A stretch of DNA of 64,000 nucleotides from Lachnospiraceae bacterium. Its GTDB lineage: Bacteria > Bacillota > Clostridia > Lachnospirales > Anaerotignaceae. Each line of letters starts with the position of its first letter. Within the stretch, counting starts at the first letter, position 1. Under the pieces are notes generated by a model. It was not told where the DNA came from. It searched no databases and saw only the letters and a list, made by a program, of their open reading frames with translations. Location: assembly GCA_019422065.1 (NCBI GenBank), contig JAHZEA010000002.1:12086-76085 (forward strand), in the 5' to 3' direction. Both the position numbers and the translations under genes were made by a program. Positions 7,964 to 14,936 of this stretch are shown in pieces.

Positions 7964-8840
7964 AGCCCGCAACCTCCGTTTCGCTAATAAATATTTCTTC
8001 CAGTGATAATGGAAGCACTTCAAAGAAAATAGTTTCTAAAGAAGCAAATAATCTTTCCACATCTTCCTGAGTTCCTCTTACTGTGTATGTATGCAGTGAA
8101 CCTCTTACATTGTCTTTTAATATAGTCAGGTTCTTTTCGGCTTTTTCACGCTCTTTATCATTTTTAAATACGCACTGAATTTTAAGTATTGAGCATTTCA
8201 TTTCCTCAATATCCTTTGACAAAAGAACTCCGCCTTTATGCAAAAGACCTACATGGTCACATATATCCTCAAGCTCTCTTAAGTTGTGAGAAGCTATAAT
8301 AGGCGTAAGCTGTCTTTTTTCAATCTCACTGGCAAATATACTTTTAATGCCCTGTCTTATAACTGGGTCAAGTCCGTCAAATGTTTCATCACATATTAAA
8401 TACTTTGTATTGGCGCATATACCTAAAAGAAGTATAAGCTGACGCTTCATACCTTTTGAAAAAGTATTAATTTTTCGTCCAGCGTCTAACCCGAACCTTA
8501 TAAGATAATCATAGAAAGCACCTTTGTCAAAATCAGGATAAAGACTGCTGTAATATCTTTCCATATCTTTGGCATTGGCTGTGGCAAAAAAGTATTGGTC
8601 ATCTGATATAAAGAAAAACTTACTTTTAGCCGAAATATTGTTATAAACTTTTTCACCGTCTATAAGCACGCTTCCGCTGTCCGGCTTTAAAACACCTGTC
8701 ATAAGGCGCATAACTGTACTTTTTCCGGCACCGTTTGTTCCAATAAGTCCAAAAACAGAGCCTTCCTTAATTGTAACACTTATATTGTCAACGGCTTTAA
8801 TTCCGTCAAAGGATTTATTTAAGCCATTAAGCTCTATCAT
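7935..8840 (-). CDS. ABC transporter ATP-binding protein (YtrB/BcrA-like)
   Basis: A 301-residue ATPase powering the exporter with the downstream permease. Walker A is GTNGAGKS (residues 34-41), the signature is the divergent FSKGMKRQ (127-134) and Walker B is YLICDE (147-152, Glu152 catalytic). The FSxGMKxQ signature is usual in the YtrB/BcrA exporter subgroup. About 80 C-terminal residues lie beyond the nucleotide-binding domain. The ATG overlaps the stop of the gntR-like gene by four bases (ATGA), so translation is coupled. Expression should follow the GntR regulator. Confidence 0.9.
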   Translation of the reverse strand: MIELNGLNKSFDGIKAVDNISVTIKEGSVFGLIGTNGAGKSTVMRLMTGVLKPDSGSVLIDGEKVYNNISAKSKFFFISDDQYFFATANAKDMERYYSSLYPDFDKGAFYDYLIRFGLDAGRKINTFSKGMKRQLILLLGICANTKYLICDETFDGLDPVIRQGIKSIFASEIEKRQLTPIIASHNLRELEDICDHVGLLHKGGVLLSKDIEEMKCSILKIQCVFKNDKEREKAEKNLTILKDNVRGSLHTYTVRGTQEDVERLFASLETIFFEVLPLSLEEIFISETEVAGYDIKKLIFG

Positions 8841-9202
8841 AAACTCATCTCCTTTCCCAGAATGTAGGCGGCTATTTTTTCTCTCTTAACACCTACGCTT
8901 TCGGCTTCTTCACAAAGCTTATCAAACTTTATCTGAATCTCGCCTATTTTATATTTTAAATATTCTTTTCCCGAAGAAACAAAATTTCCACGTCCCTTAA
9001 TAGTATAAATAAATCCTCGCCGCTCAAGCTCGGCATACGCTTTTTGTATTGTGTTGGGATTAATTGAAAGCTCCATAGCAAGGCTTCTTACAGAAGGCAT
9101 CTGGCTGTCTGCTTCAAATACGCCCTTAACAATAAGCGTTTGAAATTTTTCCACTATTTGTTCATAAATAGGCCTTGAGTCTTTATAATCAATAACAATC
9201 AT
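8837..9202 (-). CDS. GntR family transcriptional regulator (YtrA subfamily)
   Basis: A 121-residue regulator with the N-terminal GntR winged helix (PIYEQIVEKFQTLI, then MPSVRSLAMELSINPNTIQKAYAELERRG at residues 39-67). A short C-terminal helical tail replaces a large effector domain, which is the YtrA type. YtrA-type proteins repress their own ABC exporter operon until an antibiotic or envelope stress signal is present. It is the first gene of the operon. An inverted repeat TTAAGTGT-N15-ACACTTAA overlaps its -10 box, consistent with autorepression. Confidence 0.9.
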   Translation of the reverse strand: MIVIDYKDSRPIYEQIVEKFQTLIVKGVFEADSQMPSVRSLAMELSINPNTIQKAYAELERRGFIYTIKGRGNFVSSGKEYLKYKIGEIQIKFDKLCEEAESVGVKREKIAAYILGKEMSL

Positions 9203-9226
9203 TGCGTCGGCCTCCTTTCTATTGAA

Positions 9227-9257
9227 TTAAGTGTACTATTTCAACTAACACACTTAA
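9227..9257. promoter_or_regulatory. Candidate operator of the YtrA-type regulator
   Basis: Inverted repeat TTAAGTGT (9227-9234) / ACACTTAA (9250-9257), 15 bases apart, just downstream of and overlapping the operon's -10 box. The AGTGT/ACACT core resembles operators described for YtrA regulators. Function is inferred. Confidence 0.55.
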
Positions 9258-9284
9258 TATACACTATTACACCAAATATTGCAA
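9256..9284 (-). promoter_or_regulatory. Sigma-A promoter of the GntR-ABC operon
   Basis: Minus strand TTGCAA (9284-9279), 17-base spacer, TATATT (9261-9256). The -10 box shares two bases with the candidate operator. Confidence 0.65.
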
Positions 9285-9310
9285 TACATAAATAGAAAAT
9301 TTTTTATTAA

Positions 9311-9339
9311 AAATAAATAAGACCGCTTCAGCGGCCTTA
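9311..9339 (-). terminator. Terminator of the 84-residue hypothetical gene
   Basis: Minus strand stem TAAGGCCGC / GCGGTCTTA with loop TGAA (one G-U pair), followed by TTTATTTTT. Confidence 0.7.
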
Positions 9340-9361
9340 AAAACATAAATTTTATTTATTT

Positions 9362-9616
9362 TCAGCAAATATAATCGTACCATTTCCAGTCGGCAGACAT
9401 TAAAGATGCGGCTGTTGGGTTTTGAATTTCGTCTTCCAGCTCAAATTCTGTTTCAAACCCGTGATAAGTTTCACCTTCTATAAGGGCACTGCCTGTTAGA
9501 ATGTATTTTTTGCCATCGCCCTCAATAAATTCGCCTGTAAGCAGAACATCATCGTCTTCAATATAAACCTTGTTGACTTCGTTTTTTATATCTTCATCAG
9601 TAAAATCAAACCTCAT
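9362..9616 (-). CDS. Hypothetical acidic protein (84 aa)
   Basis: I do not recognise this protein. It is strongly acidic and predicted mostly beta-stranded (KVYIEDDDVLLTGEFIEG, KYILTGSALIEGETYHGFETEF) with no membrane segment. The C-terminus is WKWYDYIC. GGAGG lies about eight bases before the ATG and a terminator follows, so it is a real monocistronic gene rather than a chance ORF. Small clostridial proteins of this look are often unannotated. No function is proposed. Confidence 0.6.
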   Translation of the reverse strand: MRFDFTDEDIKNEVNKVYIEDDDVLLTGEFIEGDGKKYILTGSALIEGETYHGFETEFELEDEIQNPTAASLMSADWKWYDYIC

Positions 9617-9750
9617 TAAAATCCCTCCTTTAATAAAATATAACCTTTTTGAAAAGTTTTTTCAATAAATAAGGCTATATTTCTTTAATAAGCAGACGAA
9701 TAATGATATAATTATTGCACGCGCATTTTAAGCCGTTATTGGAGGTATTT

Positions 9751-10494
9751 ATGAATCATATAGTAATTGATTTGGAGTTTAATCAATCAAGCAATACAAA
9801 AAAAGGCAAACCAAATGCCTCTGCCGCAGAATGTCCTTTTGAAATAATTCAGATAGGCGCCGTTAAGCTTAATGAAAAACTGGAAAAAATCGGCGAGTTC
9901 TCATTTTTAATAAAACCACAAATATATCCTAAAATAAATCCCATTGTAGAACGCATAACAGGCATAACAGACGAAATATTAAAAGACTGCCCACCATTTC
10001 AAGAGGGCTATGAAGCATTTGTTAATTTTGCTCAAGGCCAAGACAGCATTATTTATACATGGGGTACAGACGACATTAAATCCCTTTACCGTAATATCAA
10101 ATATTTTAAGTGCGATATAAACGCCTTAACTAAAAAATACATCAACATACAGCCGGTAGCTGCTAAACTGCTGCATTCTACATCAGGCGGAACAATAGGG
10201 CTTAAAAACGCAGCAGAATTGTTTGATATTAACTTGGATTTAAAGTTTCATGATGCTTTAAACGATGCATACTATACATCACTTATACTTCAAAGAATAT
10301 ACACCGAGCTTCCGGAGCCTTCAGTGTTTAAAGAAACCGACATAGCTCCAAAAAAGAAAACCCATGTTAAAATAGACACTCATGGATTAATAGAATACTT
10401 TGAGCAATCCCTTGAAAGAAAGCTAACCGGTGAAGAAACGGCAATAATACTAACTGCCTACAAACTTGGCAGAAAACACAAATACGAAAATTAG
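9751..10494 (+). CDS. DEDDh-type 3'-5' exonuclease family protein
   Basis: A 247-residue exonuclease of the RNase T/DnaQ-like fold. The ExoI motif is VIDLEFN (Asp and Glu near residues 6 and 8). ExoII lies around TWGTDDIKSLYRNI and ExoIII is FHDALNDAYYTS (His-x4-Asp), so all metal and general-base residues are present. The longest ORF starts at 9715, but GGAGG at 9741-9745 places the start at the ATG at 9751. About 50 C-terminal residues beyond the fold are basic. The substrate (RNA trimming, ssDNA) is not known. It is monocistronic and has a TATAAT -10 box at 9707-9712. Confidence 0.85.
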   Translation: MNHIVIDLEFNQSSNTKKGKPNASAAECPFEIIQIGAVKLNEKLEKIGEFSFLIKPQIYPKINPIVERITGITDEILKDCPPFQEGYEAFVNFAQGQDSIIYTWGTDDIKSLYRNIKYFKCDINALTKKYINIQPVAAKLLHSTSGGTIGLKNAAELFDINLDLKFHDALNDAYYTSLILQRIYTELPEPSVFKETDIAPKKKTHVKIDTHGLIEYFEQSLERKLTGEETAIILTAYKLGRKHKYEN

Positions 10495-10510
10495 CTGCAA
10501 ACTACAATAA

Positions 10511-10566
10511 ATAACACATGGCAGATAAAGCATATATTTTAGCTTTAAACTGCTGTGTGTTATTTT
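10511..10566 (+). terminator. Terminator of the exonuclease gene
   Basis: Imperfect 12-bp stem AACACATGGCAG / CTGCTGTGTGTT (two wobble pairs) with a long AT-rich loop, then ATTTTTATT. Confidence 0.55.
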
Positions 10567-10601
10567 TATTAATTATTTTATTTGTAAATTGGCATAAAAA
10601 T

Positions 10602-10626
10602 ACCCTGCAAACATAGTTTGCAGGGT
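10602..10626 (-). terminator. Terminator of rplJ-rplL
   Basis: Perfect 11-bp stem ACCCTGCAAAC / GTTTGCAGGGT with a 3-base loop; the minus strand continues ATTTTTATG. Confidence 0.8.
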
Positions 10627-10643
10627 TAAATTTAAGTTTAAAA

Positions 10644-11018
10644 TTATTTAAGTGTAACTTTAGCGCCAACTTCTTCAAGTTTAGCTTTCATAGCTTCAGC
10701 TTCTTCTTTAGCTACGCCCTCTTTAAGTACCTTAGGAGCGCCGTCTACAGCCTCTTTAGCTTCTTTAAGGCCAAGACCTGTTATTTCTCTAACAGCTTTG
10801 ATAACTTTAATCTTCTCAGCGCCTACTTCTGTAAGCTCTACATCAAATTCGCTCTTTTCTTCAGCTGCTGCTGCTTCGCCGCCAGCTGCTACTACAGCTA
10901 CGCCTGCTGCTGCAGATACGCCAAATTCTTCTTCACATGCTTTTACTAAATCGTTAAGTTCAACAACTGTAAGCTCTTTAACAGCTGCGATAATTTCTTC
11001 AATTGATAACTTTGCCAT
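10644..11018 (-). CDS. rplL: 50S ribosomal protein L7/L12
   Basis: A 124-residue ribosomal stalk protein that recruits translation GTPases. It has the N-terminal dimerisation helix pair (MAKLSIEEIIAAVKELTV), the Ala/Gly hinge (AAAGVAVVAAGGEAAAAEE) and the factor-binding C-terminal domain (KIKVIKAVREITGLGLKEAK, VDGAPKVLKEG). The ORF can be extended to a GTG at 11027. The ATG at 11018 follows GGAGG by eight bases and gives the canonical N-terminus. It is the second gene of rplJ-rplL, 52 bases after rplJ. Confidence 0.98.
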   Translation of the reverse strand: MAKLSIEEIIAAVKELTVVELNDLVKACEEEFGVSAAAGVAVVAAGGEAAAAEEKSEFDVELTEVGAEKIKVIKAVREITGLGLKEAKEAVDGAPKVLKEGVAKEEAEAMKAKLEEVGAKVTLK

Positions 11019-11070
11019 TATTAGCACCTCCGAATAAAATTAAATATACTCAATTAATATGTTCCGTTCA

Positions 11071-11568
11071 TTATTCTGCTGCTGGAACGTCTTTTTCTGC
11101 AACCTGCTTAATAACACGAGCAAATGATGACATAGGGCTCTTGAAGCTTCCAAGAAGTTTGGAAAGAAGAACTTCTCTTGATGGAATACCAGCAATAGCC
11201 TTTGTACCTGCTGCGTCGTATACTGTGTTTTCAATAACGCTTGCTTTAAACTCAAGGTTTTCAAGGTTCTTAACAGCCTTATCAAGTATTGCGGCTGCTG
11301 TTGTTGCCTCACCATAGCTGAAAGCGAATGCGCTTGGACCCTCAAGGTACTGAGCAAGGCCCTCAAAAGGAGTATCCTTTACAGCTAAAGTAACCATTGT
11401 GTTTTTGTAAACTTTATAGTCAACGCCTGCTTCTCTTAAGCTTTTTCTAAGTGCTGTGTCCTGCTCAACTGTAAGACCTCTCGCATCAACAACAACAACT
11501 GATGCAGCTCTTGAAAGCTTGTCTTTAATTTCATTAACTACAACTTGCTTAGCTTCTATTTTTGCCAT
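11071..11568 (-). CDS. rplJ: 50S ribosomal protein L10
   Basis: A 165-residue protein anchoring L7/L12 dimers on 23S rRNA. Typical blocks are the N-terminal KQVVVNEIKDKL, VVVDARGLTV, LRKSLREAGVDYKVYKNTM and EGPSAFAF, followed by the L12-binding C-terminal helix. GGGAGG lies before the ATG. L10 (with L12) represses its own mRNA through the leader at 11635-11756, which is present here. Confidence 0.98.
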   Translation of the reverse strand: MAKIEAKQVVVNEIKDKLSRAASVVVVDARGLTVEQDTALRKSLREAGVDYKVYKNTMVTLAVKDTPFEGLAQYLEGPSAFAFSYGEATTAAAILDKAVKNLENLEFKASVIENTVYDAAGTKAIAGIPSREVLLSKLLGSFKSPMSSFARVIKQVAEKDVPAAE

Positions 11569-11634
11569 TGTTACACCTCCCTGTATATTAATTCAAATAT
11601 ATCTGCATAAACAGAATATTAAATTTAATACATA

Positions 11635-11756
11635 AAAAAGCTTTCCCGCCCATAGACAGGAAAGCCCGATTTAACAAAATCACAATTCCTCGGCTGGCAA
11701 GCAAAGGCTTTTACGCTAAAAAGCACCAGCTGTCTACGGCAGTATTCAAATTCGAC
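11635..11756 (-). ncRNA. Ribosomal protein L10 leader (autoregulatory, with attenuator hairpin)
   Basis: On the minus strand the leader carries the conserved L10-binding core CCGTAGACAGCTGGTG, then GCCAGCCGAGG. It ends with the stem GCTTTCC (11665-11659) / GGAAAGC (11646-11640) followed by TTTTTT, a terminator-like hairpin ahead of rplJ. Binding of L10(L12)4 would favour termination. The match to the Firmicutes L10 leader family is by eye. Confidence 0.88.
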
Positions 11757-11762
11757 CTTATT

Positions 11763-11791
11763 ATATTAGCATATTAATACATATATGTCAA
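11763..11791 (-). promoter_or_regulatory. Sigma-A promoter of the L10 leader / rplJ-rplL
   Basis: Minus strand TTGACA (11791-11786), 17-base spacer ending in TGC (extended -10), TAATAT (11768-11763). Very close to consensus. Confidence 0.8.
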
Positions 11792-11819
11792 CACATTTTT
11801 CAGTACTGCCGACTAAAAA

Positions 11820-12515
11820 TTACTCAGTAATTTTAGCTGTGTTAATCTTAATGCCAGGGCCCATAGTAGAAGCTATAACTACGCTCTTAAGGTACTGACC
11901 TTTAGCAGCCTGTGGTTTTGCTTTTATAATTGCACTCATAAGAGTCTGGAAGTTTTCTGTTAACTTTTCTGAACCAAAAGAAACTTTTCCGATTGGAACA
12001 TGGATGATATTTGTTTTATCAAGACGGTACTCGATTTTACCGGCTTTGATTTCTTTAACAGCTTTAGCAACATCCATAGTAACTGTACCAGCTTTTGGGT
12101 TTGGCATTAAGCCTTTAGGTCCAAGAACACGGCCTAAACGACCAACAACACCCATCATATCAGGTGTAGCTACTACTACATCGTATTCAAACCAGTTTTC
12201 GTTCTGAATCTTAGGAACGAGTTCCTGGCCGCCTACAAAGTCAGCGCCTGCCTCTAAAGCTTCGTCAAGCTTAGCGCCTTTAGCAAATACTAAAACACGA
12301 ACTGTTTTACCTGTACCGTGTGGAAGAACAACGGCACCACGAACCTGCTGATCAGCATGTCTGCTGTCAACGCCCAAACGAATATGTGCTTCAACAGTTT
12401 CATCAAACTTAGCTGATGATGTCTGCTGAACAAGATTTATAGCATCAGCTGTATCATAAGCTGTTGCGTTATTTACAAGTTTTGCTTTTTCTAAATATTT
12501 CTTTCCTCTTTTCAC
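11820..12515 (-). CDS. rplA: 50S ribosomal protein L1
   Basis: A 231-residue L1-stalk protein and translational repressor of its own operon. Landmarks are VDSRHADQQVRGAVVLPHGTG, FVGGQELVPKI and ATPDMMGVVGRLGRVLGPKG. The longest ORF starts at 12575. The GTG at 12515 follows AAGGAGG with suitable spacing and gives the usual N-terminus KRGKKYLEKAK, so I use GTG as start. An L1-binding-like hairpin lies immediately upstream (12524-12566). Confidence 0.97.
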   Translation of the reverse strand: MKRGKKYLEKAKLVNNATAYDTADAINLVQQTSSAKFDETVEAHIRLGVDSRHADQQVRGAVVLPHGTGKTVRVLVFAKGAKLDEALEAGADFVGGQELVPKIQNENWFEYDVVVATPDMMGVVGRLGRVLGPKGLMPNPKAGTVTMDVAKAVKEIKAGKIEYRLDKTNIIHVPIGKVSFGSEKLTENFQTLMSAIIKAKPQAAKGQYLKSVVIASTMGPGIKINTAKITE

Positions 12516-12523
12516 TTTCGTGT

Positions 12524-12566
12524 CCTCCTTATGTGGTAATATCGGGAGTAATCCCTCCCACTTGGA
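12524..12566 (-). promoter_or_regulatory. L1-binding-like leader element in front of rplA
   Basis: Minus strand GTGGGAGGGA (12561-12552), a short stem closed by ACTCCC, then ATTACCACAT (12540-12531) abutting the AAGGAGG of rplA. The pattern mimics the L1 site on 23S rRNA. A near copy precedes rplK. Confidence 0.65.
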
Positions 12567-12585
12567 TAAGCCCAATGCTTATCTA

Positions 12586-13011
12586 TTATTCTTCAACAAC
12601 AATACCCATGCTTCTTGCTGTTCCGCAAATCATGCTGTAAGCGGACTCGATAGAAGCGGCGTTAAGATCAGGCATTTTAAGTTCAGCTATTTTCATAACT
12701 TCGTCTTTAGAGATTTTAGCTACCTTTGTTTTGTTAGGTACGCCTGAACCTGACTCAATTTTGCATGCTTTCTTAAGAAGAACTGCTGCCGGTGGAGTCT
12801 TTGTAATAAATGTAAAGCTTCTGTCAGCATAAACTGTAATAACTACAGGAATAATAAGTCCTGCCTGCTGAGCTGTTTTCTCGTTAAACTCTTTGCAGAA
12901 GCCCATAATGTTAAGACCATGCTGACCAAGAGCTGGACCAACCGGTGGAGCTGGTGTTGCCTTTCCAGCCGCAATCTGTAATTTAATATAACCTGTTACT
13001 TTCTTTGCCAT
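12586..13011 (-). CDS. rplK: 50S ribosomal protein L11
   Basis: A 141-residue protein of the GTPase-associated centre. It has the N-terminal domain with the proline-rich stretch GKATPAPPVGPALGQHG and the rRNA-binding C-terminal domain starting FITKTPPAAVLLKKA. Length is exactly typical. GGAGG precedes the ATG at 13011. It lies between nusG and rplA and has an internal promoter and an L1-binding-like leader of its own. Confidence 0.98.
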   Translation of the reverse strand: MAKKVTGYIKLQIAAGKATPAPPVGPALGQHGLNIMGFCKEFNEKTAQQAGLIIPVVITVYADRSFTFITKTPPAAVLLKKACKIESGSGVPNKTKVAKISKDEVMKIAELKMPDLNAASIESAYSMICGTARSMGIVVEE

Positions 13012-13014
13012 GTC

Positions 13015-13065
13015 GGCACCTCCTATAATGTGGTAAATAACGGGGATTTATTTCCCTCCCACGCG
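13015..13065 (-). promoter_or_regulatory. L1-binding-like leader element in front of rplK
   Basis: Minus strand GTGGGAGGGAA (13062-13052), stem closed by TCCCC, then ATTTACCACAT (13038-13028) just before the GGAGG of rplK. It matches the element before rplA in sequence order and position. Confidence 0.65.
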
Positions 13066-13066
13066 C

Positions 13067-13096
13067 AGTATAATCTCCGCGCAAAACGAACGTCAA
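13067..13096 (-). promoter_or_regulatory. Internal promoter for rplK-rplA
   Basis: Minus strand TTGACG (13096-13091), 18-base spacer, TATACT (13072-13067). Transcripts from it would begin just before the L1-binding-like leader. Confidence 0.6.
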
Positions 13097-13126
13097 ATTA
13101 ACTGAAATTCCTTAAAGGAATTAATG

Positions 13127-13696
13127 TTACATAATTTTTTCAAGCTGGGTATAGTCAAGCTCAACTGGTGTTTCTCTGCCGAAAATAGAAAGCATAACAA
13201 CAACAGTGCGCTTGCCCTCGTTAATTTCTTTGATAATTCCAGTAGAATCGGCGAAAGGCCCGCTTGATACCCTTACGCCTTCTCCAAGCTCAAAGTTAAC
13301 ATCAAATGTGCTGTCTTCAATACCCATAGCAAGCACTTCCTCGTCAGAAAGAGGAACAGGCTTGCTGCCAGGGCCTACAAAACTTGTAACGCCTCTTGTG
13401 TTTCTTACAACGTACCAAGTTTCGTCGTTCATAATCATTTTAAGCAGTACATAACCTGGATAAGTTTTTCTTTGGACAACTTTTTTCTGTCCGTTTTTCT
13501 CTTCCAGCTCGTCTTTAAGAGGAACACTTACCTCAAAAATCTGGTCCTGCATGCCTCTGTTTTCGACTATTTTTTCAATGTTAGCTTTTACCTTGTTTTC
13601 ATAGCCCGAATAAGTATGGACAACATACCATCTGGCCACCTGCTCACCATCGTCAGGCAGGCTGCTGTTTTCAGCGTTTAAATTTTCCTCAGACAT
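13127..13696 (-). CDS. nusG: Transcription termination/antitermination factor NusG
   Basis: A 189-residue RNA polymerase elongation factor. The NGN domain begins ARWYVVHTYSGYENKVK and contains YPGYVLLKM and NTRGVTSFVG; the KOW domain is in GEGVRVSSGPFADSTGIIKEI. The extended ORF starts at 13705, but AAGGA lies 9-10 bases before the second ATG at 13696, which I prefer. A 20-residue acidic N-terminal tail precedes the NGN domain. It sits in the standard order secE-nusG-rplK. Confidence 0.97.
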   Translation of the reverse strand: MSEENLNAENSSLPDDGEQVARWYVVHTYSGYENKVKANIEKIVENRGMQDQIFEVSVPLKDELEEKNGQKKVVQRKTYPGYVLLKMIMNDETWYVVRNTRGVTSFVGPGSKPVPLSDEEVLAMGIEDSTFDVNFELGEGVRVSSGPFADSTGIIKEINEGKRTVVVMLSIFGRETPVELDYTQLEKIM

Positions 13697-13717
13697 ACTA
13701 TCCATCCTTCATGCTTC

Positions 13718-13993
13718 TTAGTTTAAAACATTAATAAGCAAAGCCTGTAATTGGGAAAAAACAGTATCCATGCAGAATACAACAGCGCCAATAAATATTG
13801 AAGTAACTATAACCGTACCGGTCTTTTTAATTACATCACTTTTATTAGGCCAAACTATTTTTTTAAATTCCGCCTTATGGTCTGCTACTAACTCGCCAAA
13901 GCCAGGTTTCTGGTTTTTAGCTGAACTGTTAGCTTTTTTTGGCTCTTTTTGTTCCTTTGGGTTGTTCGTATTGTTCTGATTGTTTTCATCCAT
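13718..13993 (-). CDS. secE: Preprotein translocase subunit SecE
   Basis: A 91-residue single-span SecE that stabilises SecY in the translocon. The N-terminal 40 residues are Asn/Lys/Glu-rich and probably disordered. The amphipathic cytoplasmic helix contains the signature EFKKIVWPNKSDVIKKT (about residues 42-58), followed by one membrane segment (VIVTSIFIGAVVFCMDTVF). Position between rpmG and nusG is canonical. Confidence 0.96.
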   Translation of the reverse strand: MDENNQNNTNNPKEQKEPKKANSSAKNQKPGFGELVADHKAEFKKIVWPNKSDVIKKTGTVIVTSIFIGAVVFCMDTVFSQLQALLINVLN

Positions 13994-14036
13994 AAATTAA
14001 GTTCCACATCCTTTTCAGGTTGCTATACACAAAACC

Positions 14037-14186
14037 TTATTTTGTTTCTTTGTGTAAAGTATGTGTTTTGCAGAATTTACAATACTTTTTAATTTCCATT
14101 CTGTCAGGCTGAGTTTTTTTGTCTTTTGTTGTTTCATAGTTTCTCTGCTTACACTCTGTACACGCCAAAGTAATTTTGGTTCTCAT
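14037..14186 (-). CDS. rpmG: 50S ribosomal protein L33
   Basis: A 49-residue L33 read directly from the sequence. The ATG at 14186 follows GGAGG by ten bases, and TAA is at 14039-14037. The protein starts MRTKITLACTECKQRNYETT and has two Cys pairs (CTEC near residue 9 and CKFC near residue 37), so this is the zinc-binding C+ form. It is first in the rpmG-secE-nusG-rplK-rplA unit. Confidence 0.95.
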   Translation of the reverse strand: MRTKITLACTECKQRNYETTKDKKTQPDRMEIKKYCKFCKTHTLHKETK

Positions 14187-14254
14187 AAAAGTTACACCTC
14201 CATCTCAAGATACAAAATTACGCATAAAAAAAAGACTTACGTCTAACGAGTACA

Positions 14255-14284
14255 ATTCTATCATAACCAATATTACGTTGTCAA
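14255..14284 (-). promoter_or_regulatory. Sigma-A promoter of rpmG-secE-nusG
   Basis: Minus strand TTGACA (14284-14279), 18-base spacer, TAGAAT (14260-14255). Confidence 0.7.
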
Positions 14285-14366
14285 TACGCCTATAACATAT
14301 TTATTTTAAATAAATTTGAATAAGCAAACTAAATTTAATGTTAGTTTTAAGCAAAAATTTACATTA

Positions 14367-14828
14367 TTAAACCTTAATTATAACCTTTTCTTTACAGTAT
14401 AAATCTGCCGCCAATTCTATCCATGACTTATGAGGCAGTGGAATATCTGTAATTATAATAATAACTTGGCTGTTTTTAATTAAAATTTCGTCTGCCGCTT
14501 TAACCCAGTGCTTTTCATCAGTAAACATAACTTTTTCTACTGCTGTGCATTGGGAAACTATATTATTAATTCTGTTTTTGTTTTTCTTTGTCTGGCCGGA
14601 TAAATAATAAAAACCCGGCATTACGGCAAAAATATGAATGTTGCTGTGCTTTTTACGTATTTCAATAACTTTTTCAGCCAAAAGAATGTCGTTTTCAGAA
14701 TAAAGCGCAAGCATAAAATATAAAACACCATTATTAATCTGTCTGATAATCTCTGTTTCAATACGGAATTTTATATTCTCATTTTTTTCGTTTTTTGATA
14801 TCTTAACAGCAAGAGCACAAATTTTCAT
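14367..14828 (-). CDS. Divergent SLOG (DUF1273)-like protein lacking the glycine motifs
   Basis: About 153 residues from the preferred ATG at 14828 (weak GGTGA site; a longer form starts at 14879). I read it as a divergent member of the SLOG/DUF1273 superfamily. KICALAV aligns with the first strand, IRQINNGVLYFMLAL with the helix before the second strand, LLAEKVIEIRKKHSNIHIFAVMPG with the AAExVLELKxKYPxIxLxxAIP block, and AADEILIKNSQVIIIITD with the VDRSDxLIAVWDG block. The nucleotide-binding TGHR and SGxALGxD motifs are replaced by AVKIS and LALYSEND. It is divergent from an XRE gene 109 bases away. Family assignment is by eye. Confidence 0.55.
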   Translation of the reverse strand: MKICALAVKISKNEKNENIKFRIETEIIRQINNGVLYFMLALYSENDILLAEKVIEIRKKHSNIHIFAVMPGFYYLSGQTKKNKNRINNIVSQCTAVEKVMFTDEKHWVKAADEILIKNSQVIIIITDIPLPHKSWIELAADLYCKEKVIIKV

Positions 14829-14881
14829 ATTTTCACCAACTAAACAAATTATACTTGTTTTATTACAAATAATATTCACTA

Positions 14882-14918
14882 TATAGGGTCTAAAAAATAC
14901 CCTATCCTATTACTAAGG
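14882..14918. promoter_or_regulatory. Inverted repeats between the SLOG-like and XRE genes (candidate operator)
   Basis: ATAGGGT-N9-ACCCTAT (about 14882-14905) followed by ATCCT-N7-AGGAT (14902-14918). Both lie in the divergent intergenic region just before the XRE ribosome site. They are plausible binding sites of the XRE regulator; this is inferred. Confidence 0.4.
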
Positions 14919-14936
14919 ATTAGGGAGGTGCAATAA

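Noticed and set aside
11040..11366. Minus-strand 108-codon ORF inside rplJ
   Set aside because: Overlaps rplJ in another frame, with Gln-rich low-complexity sequence; no independent start signal.
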